In this document: positions 26,678 through 36,494 of the stretch, in pieces
Numbering within the stretch: the stretch's first letter is position 1
How the letters are laid out: each line of letters starts with the position of its first letter
Assembly: GCF_000963945.1 (NCBI RefSeq)
Contig: NZ_BAMW01000059.1
Location: 1-58,219 of the forward strand
Reading direction: 5' to 3'
DNA: 58,219 nucleotides
From: Acetobacter indonesiensis
GTDB lineage: Bacteria > Pseudomonadota > Alphaproteobacteria > Acetobacterales > Acetobacteraceae
Translations under genes and position numbers: made by a program
Notes under the pieces: generated by a model
Told to the model about the DNA's origin: nothing
Seen by the model: only the letters and a program-made list of their open reading frames with translations
Database searches by the model: none

Positions 26678-27535
26678 CTAAAGAAGTGTTTCGAAGTCCA
26701 GTCCGAAATCAAGGGCTTTGACTGAATGGGTCAGCCATCCCACAGACAGCAGATCGACCCCTGTTTGCGCTATGGCGGAGGCAGTCTGCGGGGTAATGCC
26801 GCCCGAGGCTTCTGTCAGCAGGCGCCCCTCAATCATGGTCACACAGGTGCGCAAATCAGCAAGGGACATATTATCCAGCAAGACGGCATCAACCTTTTCA
26901 CCGGCTAGAAGCTCCCGCAGTTGGTCGGGCGTATCCACTTCCACTTCAATTTTCACCATATGCCCGGCAGCGGCACGGGCGCGGGCCACGGCGGTCTGCA
27001 CACTGCCCGCCAACGCAATATGATTATCTTTAATCAGAATGGCATCATCCAGCCCCAACCGATGACTAACCCCGCCGCCTGCCCGCACCGCGTATTTCTG
27101 AATAGCGCGCAAGCCCGGCAGCGTTTTGCGTGTGCAGCACAGCCGCGCTTTTGTACCCGCCATCCCCTGCACAATAGCCGCCGTAGCCGTGGCAATACCG
27201 CTAAGATGCGACAAAAAATTCAGCCCGACGCGCTCGCCGGTCAAAATAGAGCGTGCGCTCCCTTCCACGGTCGCCACGACATCATCGGGCGCAAGCTGTT
27301 CACCCTCCGCCTTGAGGCGCTGAAAAGTCAGAGACGGGTCGATCAGATGGAAAGATAACCGGGCGAGATCAAGCCCCGCCAGAACCCCAGCCTCGCGGCT
27401 GCGCATGACCACGCGCACTCTGTCTTCTGCGCCAATAACAGCGTTGGTGGTCAGGTCTCCCCCGCGCCCCAGATCTTCCAGAAGGCCCGCACGCACCAGT
27501 GGTTCCAACATAATATCCGGCAGGGACGGCACCAT
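26678..27535 (-). CDS. nadC: Nicotinate-nucleotide pyrophosphorylase (carboxylating)
   Basis: This is a 285-residue quinolinate phosphoribosyltransferase, of standard family length. Signatures are LEDLGRGGDLTTNAV near the N-terminus, TRKTLPGLRAIQKYAVRAGGGVSHR (about 138-162, PRPP and quinolinate contacts), LIKDNHIALAG and the metal-binding EVEVDTPDQL / VDAVLLDNMS strands. It makes nicotinate mononucleotide from quinolinate and PRPP in de novo NAD synthesis. It lies 74 bp after nadA on the same strand, probably in one operon. The third gene, nadB, which usually lies between or beside them, is absent from this window. Confidence 0.96.
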   Translation of the reverse strand: MVPSLPDIMLEPLVRAGLLEDLGRGGDLTTNAVIGAEDRVRVVMRSREAGVLAGLDLARLSFHLIDPSLTFQRLKAEGEQLAPDDVVATVEGSARSILTGERVGLNFLSHLSGIATATAAIVQGMAGTKARLCCTRKTLPGLRAIQKYAVRAGGGVSHRLGLDDAILIKDNHIALAGSVQTAVARARAAAGHMVKIEVEVDTPDQLRELLAGEKVDAVLLDNMSLADLRTCVTMIEGRLLTEASGGITPQTASAIAQTGVDLLSVGWLTHSVKALDFGLDFETLL

Positions 27536-27609
27536 CAGGCTTTCTCCAGTTCAGGCTCGCAGACGCTTAGACAACAGACAGTGGGGTTCAGTGACCAATC
27601 AGGACGATA

Positions 27610-28602
27610 TTAAACCGCCAACATCCGCTCAATCGACAACCGGGCGCGGTCAGCTATTGCAGGGTCAACCTCAACCCTCACTTCCATCTGTTCCAATGCC
27701 TTGCGGATGGAGGACAGCGTTATCCGCTTCATATGCGGGCACAGGTTACAGGGACGAACAAGGTCAACTTCGGGGTGCAGGGCCGCCAGATTATCGCTCA
27801 TGGAACATTCGGTCACCAGCAACACGCGGGATGCTTTGCCTGACGCCACGAAGTCTGACATGCCTGCGGTTGACCCGGCAAAATCTGCTTCCGCCACGAC
27901 TTCTGGCGGGCATTCAGGGTGCGCCAGCACAACCAGATCGGGGTAGGCTTTACGCCATTCGCGGATTTCCTGCGGGGTGAAGCGTTCATGCACTTCACAA
28001 TGTCCCTTCCATGTAATGACTTTGACCCCGGTTTCATTGGCCACATTCTGGGCCAGAAATTCATCAGGGATCATAATCACTTCATCCACACCCAGACTTT
28101 CAATGACTTTTCGGGCGTTGCCGGATGTGCAGCAAATGTCGCTTTCGGCTTTTACGGCGGCAGAGGTATTCACGTAGGTCACCACCGGCACACCGGGATA
28201 CCGCTGGCGCATCAGCCGCACGTCTTCTGCCGTGATGGATTCAGCCAGAGAACACCCGGCCTGGGCAGATGGAAGCAGAACCGTTTTAGACGGATTCAAC
28301 AGTTTGGACGTTTCGGCCATGAACTCGACGCCTGCCATGACCATGATATCGGCTTCGACTTCCTGCGCCTTTCGGGCCAATGCAAGGGAGTCGCCCGTAA
28401 TGTCAGCAACACAATGGAAGATTTCTGGCGTCTGATAATTATGCGCCAGAATAACCGCGTTATGTTTCTGCTTCAGCTCCAGAATGGCCGCAATATCCTC
28501 GGCAAAGGCGGGCCATTCCATTGCGGGAATGACGTGGCGCACGCGGTCATACATGGCATCTGCACGGTCTTGCCACACGGATGAGTCGGGAAACCGGATC
28601 AT
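27610..28602 (-). CDS. nadA: Quinolinate synthase
   Basis: This is a 330-residue protein with the NadA three-repeat fold. The three Cys ligands of the oxygen-sensitive [4Fe-4S] cluster are visible in [20 protein letters not shown] and [21 protein letters not shown] near residue 55 and [12 protein letters not shown] near 115 form the substrate site. It condenses iminoaspartate with dihydroxyacetone phosphate to quinolinate. It is first in the nadA-nadC pair. The ATG at 28602 has only a weak GGATAAG upstream. Iminoaspartate must come from NadB or an aspartate dehydrogenase encoded elsewhere. Confidence 0.96.
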   Translation of the reverse strand: MIRFPDSSVWQDRADAMYDRVRHVIPAMEWPAFAEDIAAILELKQKHNAVILAHNYQTPEIFHCVADITGDSLALARKAQEVEADIMVMAGVEFMAETSKLLNPSKTVLLPSAQAGCSLAESITAEDVRLMRQRYPGVPVVTYVNTSAAVKAESDICCTSGNARKVIESLGVDEVIMIPDEFLAQNVANETGVKVITWKGHCEVHERFTPQEIREWRKAYPDLVVLAHPECPPEVVAEADFAGSTAGMSDFVASGKASRVLLVTECSMSDNLAALHPEVDLVRPCNLCPHMKRITLSSIRKALEQMEVRVEVDPAIADRARLSIERMLAV

Positions 28603-28767
28603 ATGTTCTTATCCAACCGCAGGAATGGGGGGCGCATCAGTCTTTACGGGAACAAATCATTCAGGGCCATCTTCTCTTCCCCTTCGCTTAGTGGGGGCGA
28701 GAAATACGAAAGCCCGGACCCTAACCGCACCGGCCGCTGATCTGTAGGGTCAATAGCAGGGCTGGCC

Positions 28768-28781
28768 CACACATATGTGTG
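28768..28781. promoter_or_regulatory. Perfect 14-bp palindrome upstream of nadA
   Basis: CACACATATGTGTG is self-complementary over all 14 bases. It lies about 166 bp before the nadA start and 26 bp after the stop of the FUSC gene, both on the minus strand. It may be an operator; the protein is unknown. Confidence 0.35.
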
Positions 28782-28806
28782 AAGCACCCCCGCTCAATGC
28801 CAGAGC

Positions 28807-31062
28807 CTATGAGCCTGCTGCGGTCTTTTTTTCTGGAAAAGCCTGATCGAGATAAGGCGAGGACGCATCAAAAAAAGCCTGATTTTGCGCCAGCTCCGTT
28901 TCGATCACTCGCAGGCTGGCCAAAGCCCGCAGCATCTCCACCCGCACCGAAAGATTGGTCTCGCTCTGCTCACGCTGCACCAGATACAGCACGGCCAGAT
29001 GCGTTGCCCGTGATGTACGGCCATACTGACCACCATACCGGCCCGTAAAACGCTGCATGCGGTTCATCATCGCTTGAGTGGCCCGCTGTGCGCCGGGTGG
29101 CAGTACGCCGCGCGCCAGAATATGACGCAGGCGCAGCACGTTCAGCCCGATTGTCATGCTGGACAGCACGCCACTAAGATAACTTTCCAGAACATACGAT
29201 TTTCTGCCGCCCGTCATGGAAGACAGACGCACAAAATTATCCACGCCACGCCCCACAACCTCGGCTGGCAAAGGGGGTGTACGCCACGCGGCCAAATGAC
29301 GTAGCCAGCGCAGAATATCCAGCCGCATGTCCCACCGCAGGCCATCAGGGTCAAACGGCAGAAAGACGCGATACATCCACATGGCAAATATCATGGCCAG
29401 CAACAGCGGCAGTGCCGTATTGAAATACAGGATTTCATCCATACGGCCCTGATTGAGAGGCCCAACCAGAATGGGCAAAAACAGATTATACGCCACGGCC
29501 GCCAGAACCAGCGGCACATAGGCAAACGCCAAACCACCCAGAAGCATGGGAATGGACAGGCACATGGCCAGCATCTCATACGTTGTAGGCTGCGCCATGA
29601 CCCACAGGTCCAGCAATCCGCACATGCCAATAACGCACACCGTGCCGTGCAAAAAAGCCTGCGTTGCCACTGCCGGTTGTTCCAGCGTGGAGAACAGAGC
29701 GCAGACAATGGCGACAAACATCATGAACGTCAGGCCATCGGGCCATGCTGTAGCCACCCAGATCAACCCGGAACAGAAAATGGTGACAGACGCCCGCAAG
29801 CTGTTGGTAAATGCCACCCGCCAGTCACGATAAGTCCGCATCCCATAGCGAAAATGATCATGCGGCTGCGGGTTGCGGCTCATTTCAAACTGCTCAAGCG
29901 AAAGACGCAGTTCATCAAGCATTTCGCTAAGTTTATGAAGAAGCTGCCCTTCGCGGGAAAGCGCACGTTCCAGTGGCAGATCAACCGGCGGATGCGTGGC
30001 TGCCACCATTTCGTCTTCCAGACTGGTGGCAGCCAGTTCGCGGCAGGTGGAATCAAGCAGGGTCAGGTCATTCAACACAGGCTGAATGGGTTGGCCATTC
30101 CCCAACCTGTCTGGCAGGTTTTTCAGAAAGCTACCGACCTGCACAGAAACATCCTGATAATGGGTGCCTTGGCTATTGGGCACAGCCAGCAGGGCGGACA
30201 GTTCCATACCGCGTGACATCAGCACCGTCATGGCGGCCAAAGCCGCACGGGCGTGGTCGCCTTCATGCTGGTGTTTGCCCATCTCAATTTCAGCAAACTC
30301 CACCTGATCGCTTAATGTCAGGATAGTGCCAAACACATCGGGCGAGTGGGTGACAGCCTGCCGGTCTCCGCGCAGCATATTGACCAGTGCGCGGGTGGCA
30401 CCGCCTAACGCCTGTACAAAATTGGTCGCCAGCCGGTTTCTGGCCCGGTTTTCAAGCCGATACTGAAACAGGGACGAAATTGTGGTTTCAATAACAATGC
30501 CCAACGTAATATACGTTGCACGCGCCATGGCAATTTCAAAAATATGGTCCGGTGCCAGAACACCATCCAGCGCAATAATGGCGTAGGTAAAACCGGACGC
30601 CCGCATGCCGTGAATACGGTAGTTGGTCATGGCGGCAGGGCCGGGCAGCAACGTGCCAACAAAGCAGAATGCCCCGATACCACCTGCCAGACACAACAGA
30701 TACAACAGTGGTGCCTGCGGCATACAGGCCACAAGCACAATGGCGCAGAGAGTACCCACCACCATGCCGAACATATGCCAGCGCGCTTTGGCGATGGATT
30801 TACCGCGCGTGCCCTGTGCAACCATCCAGACGGTCAGGGCTGCCCATTGCGGACTGCCCAGTTCCCACCACAACGCAATTCCCAGCGCGATAAGAGAGGA
30901 GATGGTTGTGCGCAGAGCATACCCGAAGGACAGCAGGTCAGGCGCTATCAACCAGCGAAAATGGTCCAGCTTGCGCGGCGGCCCGTTGCCCAGCAGGGTT
31001 TGCCGGGTCATAGCCGCCAGAGCCTGATAAAACTGGCTCAAAGACAAAGCTGCACTTCTCAT
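28807..31062 (-). CDS. FUSC-family (aromatic acid exporter/YccS-like) membrane protein
   Basis: This is a 751-residue inner-membrane protein with two six-helix membrane blocks (about residues 45-190 and 405-560), each followed by a cytosolic domain. This is the duplicated layout of FUSC proteins such as AaeB and YccS. The family exports hydroxylated aromatic acids or related compounds, but substrates are known for few members. LGSPQWAALTVWMVAQGTRGKSI in the first block is the family's opening motif. AaeA-type partner proteins and small AaeX proteins are not encoded beside it. The preceding intergenic region on this strand holds an 11-bp hairpin. Confidence 0.85.
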   Translation of the reverse strand: MRSAALSLSQFYQALAAMTRQTLLGNGPPRKLDHFRWLIAPDLLSFGYALRTTISSLIALGIALWWELGSPQWAALTVWMVAQGTRGKSIAKARWHMFGMVVGTLCAIVLVACMPQAPLLYLLCLAGGIGAFCFVGTLLPGPAAMTNYRIHGMRASGFTYAIIALDGVLAPDHIFEIAMARATYITLGIVIETTISSLFQYRLENRARNRLATNFVQALGGATRALVNMLRGDRQAVTHSPDVFGTILTLSDQVEFAEIEMGKHQHEGDHARAALAAMTVLMSRGMELSALLAVPNSQGTHYQDVSVQVGSFLKNLPDRLGNGQPIQPVLNDLTLLDSTCRELAATSLEDEMVAATHPPVDLPLERALSREGQLLHKLSEMLDELRLSLEQFEMSRNPQPHDHFRYGMRTYRDWRVAFTNSLRASVTIFCSGLIWVATAWPDGLTFMMFVAIVCALFSTLEQPAVATQAFLHGTVCVIGMCGLLDLWVMAQPTTYEMLAMCLSIPMLLGGLAFAYVPLVLAAVAYNLFLPILVGPLNQGRMDEILYFNTALPLLLAMIFAMWMYRVFLPFDPDGLRWDMRLDILRWLRHLAAWRTPPLPAEVVGRGVDNFVRLSSMTGGRKSYVLESYLSGVLSSMTIGLNVLRLRHILARGVLPPGAQRATQAMMNRMQRFTGRYGGQYGRTSRATHLAVLYLVQREQSETNLSVRVEMLRALASLRVIETELAQNQAFFDASSPYLDQAFPEKKTAAGS

Positions 31063-31096
31063 GCAGCCAGCCGCCAGCCATTACGGGTCAGTAATC

Positions 31097-31126
31097 CTGC
31101 CATAGGGGTTACATACCCTATGGCAG
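31097..31126. repeat. Perfect 11-bp inverted repeat between apt and the FUSC gene
   Basis: CTGCCATAGGG (31097-31107) and CCCTATGGCAG (31116-31126) are exact complements separated by eight bases. The site is 35 bp before the FUSC start and 79 bp after the apt stop on the minus strand. No T-run follows on either strand, so it fits an operator or a 5'-leader hairpin of the FUSC gene better than a terminator. Confidence 0.55.
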
Positions 31127-31204
31127 CAGAAAACAGTATTCACACCTCGTATGCTCTGCCTGCCTAGATCAGACAGTCAAATAGCGGTGTGCCTTCTGTG
31201 GAAG

Positions 31205-31738
31205 TCAGTCTTCGTAGGAGACGAGGCTTTTGACAGGCACATCCAGCTTATCACGGCCACCCAGACCGGTCAGTTCGACCAGCAAAGACGCGCCAACCAC
31301 GTTTGCACCAGCCTTACGCAGCAGCGTGACAGAAGCTGACAGAGTACCGCCTGTTGCCAGCAGATCATCCATAACCACAACGCGTTGGCCAGGTTTGATA
31401 GCGTCATCCTGAATCTGAAGCGTATCGCTCCCGTATTCCAGATCGTACGTGTGCGAGATTGTGCCACCCGGCAGTTTGCCCGGTTTACGCAGCATCAGCA
31501 GCCCGCAACCAAGACGGTCAGCCAGCGGCGCGGCAGTCAGAAACCCGCGGGATTCGACAGCTGCCAGCATGTCAGGCTCCCACGGCGCAATCTGGCGGGC
31601 AAGGCGACCCATGGCAATCTGCCACGCATCGGGTTCACGCATCAGGGTGGAGATATCGTAAAACAGGATACCGGGTTTGGGGAAATCCGGAATATTCCGA
31701 ATATAACGCTTCAGGTCGATCTCCTCGCGCTTCGTCAT
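31205..31738 (-). CDS. apt: Adenine phosphoribosyltransferase
   Basis: This is a 177-residue type I phosphoribosyltransferase. The PRPP-binding motif is [14 protein letters not shown] (about residues 124-137). [18 protein letters not shown] near the start and [14 protein letters not shown] are family marks. It salvages adenine to AMP in the cytosol. The frame is open to 31783, but the ATG at 31738 gives the standard [13 protein letters not shown] opening and length. AGGAAG lies about a dozen bases upstream. It appears to be monocistronic. Confidence 0.95.
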   Translation of the reverse strand: MTKREEIDLKRYIRNIPDFPKPGILFYDISTLMREPDAWQIAMGRLARQIAPWEPDMLAAVESRGFLTAAPLADRLGCGLLMLRKPGKLPGGTISHTYDLEYGSDTLQIQDDAIKPGQRVVVMDDLLATGGTLSASVTLLRKAGANVVGASLLVELTGLGGRDKLDVPVKSLVSYED

Positions 31739-31905
31739 GTTCCGTGATCTTCCTTTCTGCTGTGCGGCACGCCGGTTCTGCACCCGCAGCCCCCTGAACG
31801 ACCTGTTTTACTCTGCCTTTTCCGGCCCTGTACCAAAGCCCGTGCGGCAACCGGCACCCGCTCTAGCCTGCGGTGCCTGCGTTGGGCAAGAGAGAACAGA
31901 CGCTA

Positions 31906-34146
31906 TCAGACGTCTGCCCGCGCCCCCAGAGCCGAGGTAACAGCTTGCATCAACCCATCCCGCCGGAACGGTTTGGCCAGAAGACGCGCCCCCTCCACCG
32001 CGCCGGGGGGGCTGGGACTGTCTGGGGTCAGGTCGCCCGACATATAGACCACGGCCATATCCTGATATCGTCCAGCCAGCACGCGGGAGAGAGTGATGCC
32101 ATCAAGCGGGCCGGGTAATTGCAGATCTGTCACCAGCAGATCAAGCTTGCCTTCCGCCGCAGCGGCGACATCAAACGCCTGTTCTCCGTCCCCGGCTTCC
32201 AGAACGCGATGACCCGCCATGCTTAAGATAGTGACAACAATATCGCGAATCGCGGCATCGTCTTCGACCACCAGCACCTGAAGTTGGCGCGATTCGGGGC
32301 AGGCAACAGCTTGCGCGGGGCGGGGTAAAGCAACTTCTGGCATGTCCATGCAGTCAACAGCACGCGGCAGCCACAAAGAAACCTCCGTCCCACGGGCACC
32401 GCCTGTTGCCACCACAACCCGGCCTTTCACCTGCTGTGAAAACGCCAGCACCATGGCCATCCCCAACCCGGTGCCTGCCCCTTCTTCCTTGGTGGTGAAA
32501 AAGGGTTCGAACAGATGATGCAGAACCTCATCGGTCATGCCGGAGCCACTATCGATAACATCCAGCCGCACCCAGTCACCCGCCGGGAGCGGTGTCGGGT
32601 CAGAGATAACGCGTCGATTCCGGCCGCCTTCTACCGGCAGACTCATAAGATCCGCATTGACCGAGAACGTGACGTTGCGTGCAACAATGCGCAGTCGGCC
32701 GCCGGTCGGCATGGCATCACGCGCATTGATCGCCAGATTCAGCACAGCACTTTCAAGTTGTGCCGGGTCAGCCCGCACGGTCCAGATATCCGAACCATCG
32801 CCACATTCCACAACAATCCGCGGCCCGATAATACGCCCCAGCAGGCCACCCAGAAAAGAGAACAGATCTGACAGGGACAACGAATCCGGCGTCGTGCTCT
32901 GGCGGCGCATAAACGACAGTAACTGGCCGGTCAGCGCTTCCGATCGGCGGCCAGCATGGGTTGCGGCAGACAGATATTCCTGCCGCTGCTCTACATGCTC
33001 TGGCTGGTCGTGATCAGCCGCAAGTTCCAGATTACCCAGAATAACAGTCAGCAGATTTTTGAAATCATGCGCAATACCGGCTGTCAGTTGCCCAAGGGCA
33101 CGCAGTTTCTGGGCTTCACCCAGCGCGCGCTCGCTCCGCAGCCGCAGGCTGATATCAGCGGCTGTCAGCACAAAGCCTCTGCGCCCTGCCGCGCCATCGG
33201 GGGCAAAAAATAGTGTGCGGCACAATTCAAGGTCAGCGCCGTTCATGCCTTTGCATTCCACCACCACTGGCGGCGCTTGCTCCCCAAGCGACAGGCTGGC
33301 CTCAATATGATCAAAAGGTTCAAGCAGCGGCACGCCCCCCACAACAAGCGTGGAACTGAGAGCATCATAGGGCAGGCCAAATTTGAAAAAATCTTTCTCA
33401 AGCCCCAGCACTGTGGCCAGTTGTTCGTTCCAGTGCCACAGGCGGCCATCTGCACCGAACACCGCTACACCAAGGCTAAGGCTATCAAGCGTGGCGCGAA
33501 GCCGCAGCGCCAGATCACGCGAGGAGGCCTCGGCTCGAGCCGCGGCCAGCGACGAGCGATCAAGCACCCAGCCTGCCGAAATCAGACTGAGCACACCCGT
33601 CAGAATACCCAGCAGCCCCAGACGACGTTGCCAGCTTGTATTGCGCAGCATGTTCGCCACACGATCAGCCTGATCGAGCGTGCTGACACGGCTGAGAACG
33701 GACAGGTTATCATCCAGACGGGTTAAAACCTGCTCACCTGCTGCCGGAATAGCCGTAACATCGGGCTTCCAGGATGCAATCTGCTGAAGGGCTTCCTCTA
33801 CCGCTTTCAGCGGTTCGGCACGCCCCACGCCTTCGCGTTCATGCACAATGCGAAACGCTGTGTAGCCACTGCGGTCTTCCGCCAACTGGGTTACAGCACG
33901 GGCATAGCAGGTGGCATCAGCGGGCTGTTTGCGGGCCAGCCAGCCGTAATAGCAGATTCGGGCCTCACTGGTGGCATGGTGCAGATTGCGCAGATAGCTG
34001 CCCGCAGCCGTGCTTTGCCGGTCAAGGTCACCATGGCGGGCCATTTCATTGCCCAGTTCAATGCCCATTGTACCAAAGGTTACAATCAGCAACCCCGCAC
34101 CTATCAGTGCCAGAATATGGGCCCGTCTTGCTGGATGCCGTGCCAT
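31906..34146 (-). CDS. Hybrid sensor histidine kinase with receiver domain
   Basis: This is a 746-residue membrane sensor. Transmembrane helices at about 9-29 and 175-195 enclose a periplasmic sensor region. A PAS domain follows (about 215-335, starting ATLDSLSLGVAVFGADGRL). The HisKA domain has phospho-acceptor His360 in GIAHDFKNLL; the usual HDFNN reads HDFKN. The ATPase domain has Asn474 in LAINARDAM, DSGSGM at 532-537 and GTGLGMAM. The C-terminal receiver (about 623-745) has the Asp pair 629/630, phospho-acceptor Asp674, and Lys725. No response regulator or phosphotransfer gene is adjacent, so the output pathway is unknown. The gene is between apt and a drug exporter. Confidence 0.93.
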   Translation of the reverse strand: MARHPARRAHILALIGAGLLIVTFGTMGIELGNEMARHGDLDRQSTAAGSYLRNLHHATSEARICYYGWLARKQPADATCYARAVTQLAEDRSGYTAFRIVHEREGVGRAEPLKAVEEALQQIASWKPDVTAIPAAGEQVLTRLDDNLSVLSRVSTLDQADRVANMLRNTSWQRRLGLLGILTGVLSLISAGWVLDRSSLAAARAEASSRDLALRLRATLDSLSLGVAVFGADGRLWHWNEQLATVLGLEKDFFKFGLPYDALSSTLVVGGVPLLEPFDHIEASLSLGEQAPPVVVECKGMNGADLELCRTLFFAPDGAAGRRGFVLTAADISLRLRSERALGEAQKLRALGQLTAGIAHDFKNLLTVILGNLELAADHDQPEHVEQRQEYLSAATHAGRRSEALTGQLLSFMRRQSTTPDSLSLSDLFSFLGGLLGRIIGPRIVVECGDGSDIWTVRADPAQLESAVLNLAINARDAMPTGGRLRIVARNVTFSVNADLMSLPVEGGRNRRVISDPTPLPAGDWVRLDVIDSGSGMTDEVLHHLFEPFFTTKEEGAGTGLGMAMVLAFSQQVKGRVVVATGGARGTEVSLWLPRAVDCMDMPEVALPRPAQAVACPESRQLQVLVVEDDAAIRDIVVTILSMAGHRVLEAGDGEQAFDVAAAAEGKLDLLVTDLQLPGPLDGITLSRVLAGRYQDMAVVYMSGDLTPDSPSPPGAVEGARLLAKPFRRDGLMQAVTSALGARADV

Positions 34147-34277
34147 GGAGGACTAGACTCCCTCTCCCGCCGCAAAAATCAGGACTGTGCAGCCCTGAAG
34201 GCATCAGTCAAGATCGCACGCCGTATAACGCCTAGGAATCTCGGGCAATACGGCATGCAGAGAACTGGGCGCGCGGA

Positions 34278-35558
34278 CTACGCAGCGGGGCCTGATACCA
34301 CCGCAGTCTTGGGGCGCATGGCGCAGACCAGCAACATCATGATTGTGCCAAACAGCATACACCCGGCCATGGGCAGTGCCGACGTGGTGGGGAACATGCC
34401 CAGCGCCACACCAGCCAGCGCCCCCAGAATATACTGCATTGTTCCAGCCAGCGCGGCCGCTGCCCCGGCCAGACTTGGGTGATCAGCCAAGGCACCCATC
34501 ATGGCATTGGGGAAGATAATACCCGTTGGGGCCAACGTCATAAGCATGGCGGCAATAATCAGCCAGATCTGGTCATGCTTCCACGCTGACCCGGCATACC
34601 AGTTGCCCCACACCACAATCCCAACCAGCAGCAATGCCCCGGTTACGGCCACCAGCACCGCACCCTGCAACAGCTTGCCAGAATCGATCCGTCCCACAAG
34701 CATGCCATTGACCTGAGACGCCCCGATCATGAACACGGAAAACACCCCGAACAGCATGGAAAAATGCAGCGGGGAAAACCCGAATATCTTGATGAACACA
34801 AAGGACGCAGCCGTCAGATAGCTGAACTGCATGAAGGTGGAAAAACCCGTGACCATTGCGTGGGACGAAAACCCCCTATCCCGCAGGAGCGTGAGGTAGC
34901 GGGTCACCAACGTCATGGGGGAAAGTGCGACGCGCTTTTGAAACGGCAAGGTTTCAGGCAGTACAAACAGCACAAAACAAACGCAGATGGCCCCATAGGC
35001 CGCCGATGCCCAGAAAATCACCCGCCATGATGTCATGGCCACAACCAGCCCACCCAGCATGGGGGCCAGAATGGGCACAACGCCCATGACCATAACCAAC
35101 TGGGACAGCATTTTAGCCCCTGCATTTCTGTCGGGCACCATGTCGCGCACACAGGCCGTTGGAATAACCAGACTGGCCGATGCGCCCAGAGACGCAATAA
35201 ATCGTGCTATGGAGAACGTCAGGATATCGGGCGCGAAAGCACAGACTGCTGATGCAAGCGCGTAAATCAGATTCCCCACCAGCATCGGCATGCGCCGCCC
35301 GTACCGGTCAGACAAGGGCCCAACTGTCATCTGCCCGACGGCCAGCCCGATAAACCAGATGGACAATGTCATCTGCACATTGCCCGCATCGGTATGGAAC
35401 GCCTGCTCCATGGCCGGGAAGGCTGGCAGATAGATATCGGTTGATATCGGCCCAACGGCTGTCAGAAACCCAAGCAGCAGCGGCACCCAGCGGGGCACGC
35501 CTTGCGGAAAAACCGCGCTTGTGGGGACAGATTCGCGCGAGACGGAGGCAGAAGCCAT
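34278..35558 (-). CDS. Bcr/CflA-family MFS multidrug efflux transporter
   Basis: This is a 426-residue protein with twelve transmembrane helices. PISTDIYLPAFPAM after helix 1 is the Bcr/CflA signature and GPLSDRYGRRMPM between helices 2 and 3 is the MFS motif A. Members export bicyclomycin, chloramphenicol, sulfonamides or dipeptides by proton antiport; the substrate cannot be predicted. GGAGC lies seven bases before the ATG. It lies 131 bp from the histidine kinase on the same strand. Confidence 0.9.
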   Translation of the reverse strand: MASASVSRESVPTSAVFPQGVPRWVPLLLGFLTAVGPISTDIYLPAFPAMEQAFHTDAGNVQMTLSIWFIGLAVGQMTVGPLSDRYGRRMPMLVGNLIYALASAVCAFAPDILTFSIARFIASLGASASLVIPTACVRDMVPDRNAGAKMLSQLVMVMGVVPILAPMLGGLVVAMTSWRVIFWASAAYGAICVCFVLFVLPETLPFQKRVALSPMTLVTRYLTLLRDRGFSSHAMVTGFSTFMQFSYLTAASFVFIKIFGFSPLHFSMLFGVFSVFMIGASQVNGMLVGRIDSGKLLQGAVLVAVTGALLLVGIVVWGNWYAGSAWKHDQIWLIIAAMLMTLAPTGIIFPNAMMGALADHPSLAGAAAALAGTMQYILGALAGVALGMFPTTSALPMAGCMLFGTIMMLLVCAMRPKTAVVSGPAA

Positions 35559-35690
35559 CTGCGGTGCTCCAGAAACAAAATATAGTGTGGAAAGAAAAGA
35601 GAAAAAGGAACCGGGACAAAAGAACAGACAGAAAAACGAAAAACAGAAATGCGCTTTTTTGTGTGGCGCTTACCGTAAGACGTGTTGTTT

Positions 35691-36407
35691 TTACACCGGT
35701 CTTTCTGATTTTTCCTGACTCTCCGGCATAAGCGCCGTGATGCGAGCCTTGCGCCAGAGCCACATACCAAAAAGGGCTGACACAATAAACAGCCCTCCGC
35801 CAAGCACAGCCTGCCATGTGGCGTCAACCCGGATCCCTGACCCAAGCAGCACCGCCACCAGATTCTGCGGCAGCCCGCCTAGCACGGTTGCTGCGATAAA
35901 CGGCAGCACCTTCATGCCAGAGACTCCCCCCAGCAAATTCAGCAGCAGTGCAGAACCAACCGGCAACAGGCGCAGGGTAAGGATACTGATAAAGGGTTGT
36001 TGACTCAGCATGGCGTCCAGCCGGGCAAACCGTGTCCCCAATCTGGCACGAGCCCAAGCCTGCCCCCCCCAGCGCGCCCAGAAAAACCCGGCCACGCACC
36101 CAAGGGTGGAAGCCAGCGTGATCATAAGCGTCCCTTCACCAACACCGTATGCCAGCCCGGCGGCAAACCCGGCAACCTGCCGTGGCAGGCCAAACGCGCA
36201 CCACAGACTGGCCCCGGCCAGAAACATCATACGGCCCTTTACGCCATCACGCAGCAAAACCGTGCTATCCAGCATATGATGCAGGGCGGGTATGTTGCGC
36301 ATCAGCAACGCGCCAGCCACCAACAGGCCCAGCATCAACAGCGGGCGCAGAAACCGCGTAACGGGGCTGGTGTCAGAAAGACGGGTGGCACGATCAGGCT
36401 GTTCCAT
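35691..36407 (-). CDS. TVP38/TMEM64-family membrane protein
   Basis: With the ATG at 36407 this is a 238-residue protein with about five or six membrane segments. RQVAGFAAGLAYGVGEGTLMITLASTLG and LRLLPVGSALLLNLLGGVSG are the SNARE-associated (DedA-like) domain segments typical of TVP38 proteins. The function of the bacterial group is poorly known; related DedA proteins are lipid or undecaprenyl-phosphate transporters. The frame continues open to 36800, but that stretch is antisense to ctaA and is hydrophilic and unlike the family, so the shorter start is used. It is divergent from ctaA with 87 bp between them. Confidence 0.82.
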   Translation of the reverse strand: MEQPDRATRLSDTSPVTRFLRPLLMLGLLVAGALLMRNIPALHHMLDSTVLLRDGVKGRMMFLAGASLWCAFGLPRQVAGFAAGLAYGVGEGTLMITLASTLGCVAGFFWARWGGQAWARARLGTRFARLDAMLSQQPFISILTLRLLPVGSALLLNLLGGVSGMKVLPFIAATVLGGLPQNLVAVLLGSGIRVDATWQAVLGGGLFIVSALFGMWLWRKARITALMPESQEKSERPV

Positions 36408-36494
36408 CCTCGCGCCGCTAGCATCATCTTGCCCCAAGCCGCAAGCAGGGTCTAAATCCTTGGCATCTGATGTAACACCGCGCAAAAGGCTGTC

